Positions 58,751 to 64,000 of a DNA stretch of 64,000 nucleotides are shown one piece after another. The position numbers and the translations under genes were made by a program. How positions within the stretch are numbered: the stretch's first letter is position 1; every line of letters begins with the position of its first letter. Under the pieces are notes generated by a model. It made no database searches, was not told the DNA's origin, and was given only the letters and a program-made list of their open reading frames with translations. The DNA is from Galeopsis tetrahit (lineage: Eukaryota; Streptophyta; Magnoliopsida; Lamiales; Lamiaceae), in NCBI GenBank assembly GCA_963675135.1, contig OY776125.1:26152565-26216564 (forward strand). Reading direction: 5' to 3'.

Positions 58751-59589
58751 GTTAGTTTACCTGGTCTATGACGAATAACGAGCTCATGAGGAGGGGTTGG
58801 AGAACCTAGAAGTACTAGAGGAGCTCTAGAGAGCAAGATTACCGAAGAAAGAGCGAAGCCAAACAACGTTGAGAGGTTGGAGATTCAAGAAAAGACCATG
58901 TGAAATGAAGGTCATGTAGGCCAGATTTGCGATCGATAACTCATAGAGAAGGATTTGACTTCTAGTTTGAGATGATAAACTAATGATAAACCTCGACCTG
59001 CTCGAGGAGCTGCAGATGTACGAGAGATATGTGCAACTCCGGAGATGAATATTGGGGTAAGACGTTGAGACGAAGATAGATGCTACCTGACGGGCTATGA
59101 AGCCAACTTCACCATGCGAAGCACTGGAGATCAGATTTCTACGTTCCAAAAACTGGAGGGGACAGAGTTCGAGACTGGGATTTGGATGATGGATGCCCAG
59201 AAGCTGAGTTATGGGGTTTAAGACCCAGACTTCGAGAAGATGAGAGTGATGACAGACCTTTTTACAAGATCCTACGCTTGAAGTGGCTGAGTAACGCTAT
59301 AGAATTAAGGAAGAGATGAAACGAGTATCTAGGACCCCGAGGTCCAAGATCCAGATAAGGAGAGATGAGGCGAGTATCCAGAACCCCGAGGTCCGGGACC
59401 TAGAGGTGATGATGTGACTGATGTGAGCCAGATGAGTCTAGGATAATTAAGAATGTGGAGGAGCTCGACGGAGCATGATCCAAATAATTATGGAAGAAAG
59501 ATGAGTATTCGGGATTGAGAACTGAACACGAGAAGAACTACAAAGAGGATCTTATGCAAATGATCCAGATTCAAGTGGGATGAATAATA

Positions 59590-59900
59590 TCAGAAAACAT
59601 TTGAGGAGTTGAAGCTCCACCGAGCCCAGCTGCTGAAGCTGACCAAACCCTCCCTAGGGTGCTGAAATTTGATATTCAAAAGTTGAGAAGAGCTGAATAA
59701 AGGACCAGCCCCTGCAGCTTCTGGAGAAGCTCGAGCTTTGCGGTTAAGATACCACATCTTGGGTGGCCAATTATACAAGCGATCGTTGACCCATCCCTAT
59801 CTAAGATGTCTCCCGAAGGAGATTACGTGATAAAAGAAACCCATGAAGGATGAGCAGGTAGTCACTAGGGCTACAAGGCTACTGTAAAGAAGGATATACC
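59590..59900 (+). pseudogene. Polymerase/integrase remnant
   Basis: Fragments in shifting frames: EELKLHRAQL-like near 59608, and ILGGQLYKRSLTHPYLRCL followed by DYVIKETHEG near 59750-59850. The latter resembles the zinc-binding N terminus of a gypsy integrase. Frame shifts and stops are present. Confidence 0.5.
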
Positions 59901-60362
59901 TAAGAGTCGATCTATTAGGTTAGTAAGATCATCTAGGATGTTGAGATGCGACATTCGGAGACGAGCATGATGACGGACCTTGCAAATGCCTTACACTTCG
60001 ATGCTTAAAGGGGGTGATGGAGGGTCTAGGCCTACTACCTCCGAGATGCTGATATGGAGCCACGTAAGTGAAAAGTGTATATTTTACTTTTTTTTACTTT
60101 AGATTTTACTTTGTAATATGATATGAATTACCTAGACGTAGTTGTTTAGAACATAAAACCTCGAAGCATATGAGCATTTGCTAAAGCTTCAGAAATGGTT
60201 GATTTGAGAAATGCTAAGGTGATTACTTAGGAGAATTTCGTGATTAAATCGAGAGAATGATTGAGAATTTAGGCATGGTTAAGAACGTGTTTCTCACCCT
60301 ACTCTAAATCCAAGCGGATTACTTGAACTTGAAAGGTCTTGATATGATCAACACCTTGAACT

Positions 60363-61490
60363 GAGAGTGAGAAACACTCAGAGGCCTAAAGGCCGAGGAG
60401 CTCCAGAGAGCCCTCACCATGTTTGAGACCCAAGAGGGTTAATCAATGAAATGAGAAGATTTTATGAATTAAAATCTTTTAAGAATAAGAGTGAGAAACA
60501 CTCGGAGGCCTAGAGGCCGAGGTGCTCCAGAGAGCCCTCATCCTACTCGAGACCCAAGTGGGTTACTGAAATGAGAAGATTTTATGAATTAAAATCTTTT
60601 AAGAATAAGAGTGAGAAACACTCAGAGGCCTAGAGGCCGAGGTGCTCCAGAGAGCCCTCATCTTACTCGAGACCCAAGTGGGTTACTGAAATGAGAAGAT
60701 TTTACGAATTAAAATCTTTTAAGAATAAGAGTGAGAAACACTCAGATGCCTAGAGGCCGAGGTGCTCCAGAGAGCCCTCATCTTACTCGAGACCCAAGTG
60801 GGTTACTGAAATGAGAAGATTTTATGAATTAAAATCTTTTAAGAATAAGAGTGAGAAACACTCAGATGCCTAGAGGTCGAGGTGCTCCAGAGAGCCCTCA
60901 TCTTACTCGAGACCCAAGTGGGTTACTGAAATGAGAAGATTTTATGAATTAAAATCTTTTAAGAATAAGAGTGAGAGACACTCAGAGGCCTAGAGGCCGA
61001 GGTGCTCCAGAGAGCCCTCATCTTACTCGAGACCCAAGTGGGTTACTGAAATGTGAAGATTTTATGAATTAAAATCTTTTAAGAATAAGAGTGAGAGACA
61101 CTCAGAGGCCTAGAGGCCGAGGTGCTCCAGAGAGCCCTCATCTTACTTGAGACCCAAAAGGGTAATTCAATGAAAAGAAAGATTTTATAAATAAAAATCT
61201 TTTAAGAATAAAGAGTGAGAGACACTCAGAGGCCTAGAGGCCGAGGTGCTCCAGAGAGCCCTCATCTTACTTGAGACCCAAAAGGGTAATTCAATGAAAA
61301 GAAAGATTTTATAAATAAAAATCTTTTAAGAATGAGAGTGAGAGACACTCAGAGGCCTAGAGGCCGAGGAGCTACAGAGAGCCCCTCACCATACTTAAGA
61401 CCCCAAAAGGGTTACTCAATGAAAATAAATATTTTATGAATCAAAATCTTTTAAACGAAAGTGAGAGACACTTGGAGGCCCAGAGGCCAA
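60363..61490. repeat. 120-bp tandem array, about ten copies
   Basis: Each unit contains GAGTGAGAAACACTC, GGCCTAGAGGCCGAGG(T/A)GCT, CCAGAGAGCCCTCATCTTAC and GAAGATTTTATGAATTAAAA. The first six complete copies keep a period of exactly 120 bp, and the later ones drift. Two short inversions per unit (GAGTG..CACTC and GGCCTAGAGGCC) could form stems. Confidence 0.93.
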
Positions 61491-62000
61491 AGAGAGCTGG
61501 GGAGCATCTCCCCATAACCAAGACCCAAGATGGTTACTTAGAAAACAAAAATTTTGCAAGCCAAAGTCATTTGCCGAGACCCTGTTTAAAAAATGAAAGA
61601 AAGGATAAATATAAGTCTGGAAGTCAAGGAAAACCTCTTCGAGCCACCGGAAACTAGAGGTGATCCCTTGAAAGGGTGAGAGGTTCCCTGAATTTCTTGA
61701 GAAAATTCTTTGAAGGTTATGTAACCAGGAGACGATAATGGTGCAACCTACAAGACCAATAAGGGGGTTAGGATCGAGGCTTCTCCTCGAGAAACTAGCA
61801 AGAGAGAAAAAAATTGCGACTGTGTGGGACCCAAGCGCAGAAATCGAAACGTCCTCAGAACTGGGGGCGGGAAAAATTTTCGGACGAGAGCATTTTCGAA
61901 ATTTCACTCCAAAGCAAGAATAATACACGTCTCTCCAGAAACGCCTCTGTGTTGGACTCACTTGAATTTTCTACTCTCACAAAAGATATACTCCTTTTAC

Positions 62001-62019
62001 GAGAGTAGGGGGGAGTAGA
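62001..62019 (+). other. Polypurine tract
   Basis: GAGAGTAGGGGGGAGTAGA lies immediately before the 3' LTR and serves as the plus-strand primer in reverse transcription. Confidence 0.85.
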
Positions 62020-62854
62020 TGATGCGGCCTAAAAATGTCGTTCAATAAGAAGTCGACACGTGTATAAAGGATAAGATGAAAGAGAAGATATGGGATTATG
62101 GAAGGGGCTCTGGATAAAGAATCCCTTCTGGAAGTCCCTCCGGAGGGAGCTCCTGGAGGTCCTCCCGGAGAGACTTATCTGGAGGACCTGATCTTGATAT
62201 GAATTGGTAAATCGAGAATATAGGAGATCTTCGCATGAATCGGACTAAGGCTGACCAAAGAAAGATTCTTCCCTCCTTCATTTTAGTGGAAGGAGTCCAC
62301 TAGGGGGAGTGGCCCCGGTCTTTCCGAAGGTGGAGGACTGGAGGACTTCGTCCACTCAGCAGGGCCGAGTCTTATGGGCAGCTCCGAAATAAGAGGAAGG
62401 CTTGACTTGGCCCCGGTCTTTCCGGAGGTGGAGGACTGGAGGACTTCGTCCACTCAGCAGGGCCGAGTCTTATGGGCAGCTCCGAAATAAGAGGAAGGCT
62501 TGACTTCCTCTCCAGAAAGTATCTCTATAAATAGGTAAATTAGAGGAGATTTCCAGGTTAGACTTTTTACTTTGACAAAACTTAATACATTTCGTATCAA
62601 ACATACTTCTGATATTCTTTGAGAGCTTGAGCCGATAAATCAAGGACTTTGAGGTCCTTATGATATACAAAGATTCTGATACTGACTTGAGCGTCGGAGC
62701 GTCCGCACCGGAGCCCCCTCCGGTGTGTCTTTTGCAGGTCCCTGGAGGATCATTCCAGCGGAAGCAGTGTACCCAAATCAGGTCTAAGCACTCGGGAATT
62801 TGGATATCTGACCCCGAGGATATATAATCCTCTCGTGCAATTTTTGGCACATCA
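62020..62854 (+). repeat. 3' LTR
   Basis: 835 bp, the same as the 5' LTR except for two C-to-T differences. Flanked downstream by the TSD TTACA. Confidence 0.93.
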
Positions 62855-62859
62855 TTACA

Positions 62860-64000
62860 GTATAATCTAATGTCTGTAATTCCCACTTCTCCGTCTCATC
62901 CTTGTAAAAAATATTAGTAACTAATTTAGAAGCATCTCAAGGTCATGCACTTCGTATCATTATATAAGATTTTGTGGTCCAATTCTCCATATAAGCATAC
63001 ATGATTAAATTAATATTTACTTAATGAAAAAAAAATCATACTATAATTTAATCTTGTACTTAAATTTTGAATTGTACAAGAAATGCCACGGATAGTTTAC
63101 CAAAATAAGGTAGAATTTATAGTAATTTGTGTTTGTCTTCCCAAATATATATACAGTAGTAGTGATTTTTTAATAGAAAACATTATTTCTTCATTTTCTT
63201 TGAAGATGATAATAATAAAAAGAAAGATAAAAATATTCGTGAATATTTTATTTTTTTCAAGCACTATTGTTATACATATTAAATGTTAAATGATTGTGTG
63301 CGAATTTTTTTGTTAAAAATTGGAATGGGGAAGTATATTATAAGTATATCTTTTAGAATTTGTTGTTAAAAATAAATCTCCAAATTTTAACATTCCAATC
63401 AAGTTAACTAGTGTAGAACCGTGTATTACACGGAATTTTAAATATATTTTTAAATATTTAATAATAAATTTTTATTTATTTACTTAATTTAATTTTTCAT
63501 TATTTTGTTAAAAAAATTTAATATATTTTTTAATTATATTTATTATAACGTTGTATTATAATATAAAAGTTTAATGAACATAATATTTTGAATTATACAA
63601 AATAATTAAACGTATGTTATGTTAGTTAATTTTATAAAGCAAATTTCTAAAAAAATTTGTGAGAATCAAACGAAATGTGACATTGAAATTTAATAAATAA
63701 GAAAACAACTTTAAAAAAAAAATTATAAAATTTCGAAAACAAACAATTTAAGTAATATTAAAACATCTCTTAATAAATTGTAAGTCAACCTTCATTATCA
63801 ACCACAACACCTTACATTTAATAAATATGAAAATAACTTTTAAAAAAATTATAAAGTTCAGAAATAAATAATTCAAATAATATTAAAATAACTCTTAATA
63901 AATTGTAAGTAAACCTTCAATATCAACCATTACACAATTAAATAAATAAATATTTTAGTTAATTGCAAATTAAATCATAACCATTTCCTCATTTGCAATC
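62860..64000. other. AT-rich DNA with ~125-bp direct repeat
   Basis: A block TTTAAAAAAAAAATTATAAA to ...CCTTACATTTAATAAATATG (about 63700-63825) recurs at about 63835-63950. No gene is seen. Confidence 0.55.

Larger units (their letters stand above)
55734..62854 (+). mobile_element. Complete but non-autonomous LTR retrotransposon (Ty3/gypsy-derived)
   Basis: Two 835-bp LTRs (55734-56568 and 62020-62854) start TGATGCGG and end CACATCA. The 5-bp TSD TTACA is perfect (55729-55733 and 62855-62859). A primer-binding site TGGCGCCGTCTGTGGG begins at 56571, and a purine tract GAGAGTAGGGGGGAGTAGA precedes the 3' LTR. The LTRs differ at two positions I can find (55919/62205 and 55926/62212), both C to T, implying recent insertion. 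The interior has no intact gag-pol, only eroded fragments and two tandem arrays, so mobility would need another element's proteins. Confidence 0.93.

Overview
The window is nuclear DNA of a flowering plant. Genes carry GT-AG introns, plant-type promoters and plant gene families (EDR1-domain LRR kinase, plastid ATP sulfurylase, CaM8-type calmodulin, MIR167). The AT-rich intergenic DNA is full of Stowaway, Mutator, hAT, Harbinger and LTR elements. A eudicot is clear. An asterid (perhaps Lamiales) is only an inference, resting mainly on the MIR167 variant beginning UAAAGC and on the overall repeat style.

Layout. 1-7 kb is transposon-like DNA: the 3' end of a FAR1-related (SWIM) gene, a decayed B3-like exon, two small orphan genes, a broken RNase H1 N-terminal-like gene, and tandem arrays including interstitial telomeric repeats. 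7.9-10.6 kb is an intact four-exon YGL/LRDR (TSJT1, aluminium-induced) gene. 12.4-14.3 kb is a dead LINE-like ORF split by a hAT-type element with a perfect 8-bp target duplication. 15.2-22.6 kb is one complete PIF/Harbinger element with TTA target sites and terminal inverted repeats. It has an intact DDE transposase and an intact Myb/SANT ORF1 on the minus strand, plus extra plus-strand genes (GRF zinc finger and a second Myb/SANT-like protein). 23.4-30.3 kb is an 11-exon LRR/EDR1/protein-kinase gene with a Stowaway MITE in one intron.

30.3-36.7 kb is AT-rich with MITEs and a SINE-bearing foldback. A MIR167 precursor with its own TATA box lies at 36.8 kb. 39.6-41.5 kb is a Mutator-like element holding an antisense solo LTR. 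Two further Mutator-type MITEs with 9-bp target duplications sit at 43.5-45.2 kb. 46.1-49.2 kb is plastid ATP sulfurylase with a miR395 target site. 51.8-53.3 kb is an acidic protein with an N-myristoylation start. 53.7-54.6 kb (minus) is a CaM8-like calmodulin. 55.7-62.9 kb is a full LTR retrotransposon with nearly identical LTRs, 5-bp TSD, PBS and PPT, whose interior holds only eroded Ty3/gypsy remnants and two large tandem arrays.

The functional genes are independent transcription units. Exon boundaries were placed by reading frame, splice sites and family conservation, and reading frames were checked for phase by hand. No similarity search was possible, so family names come from recognised motifs.
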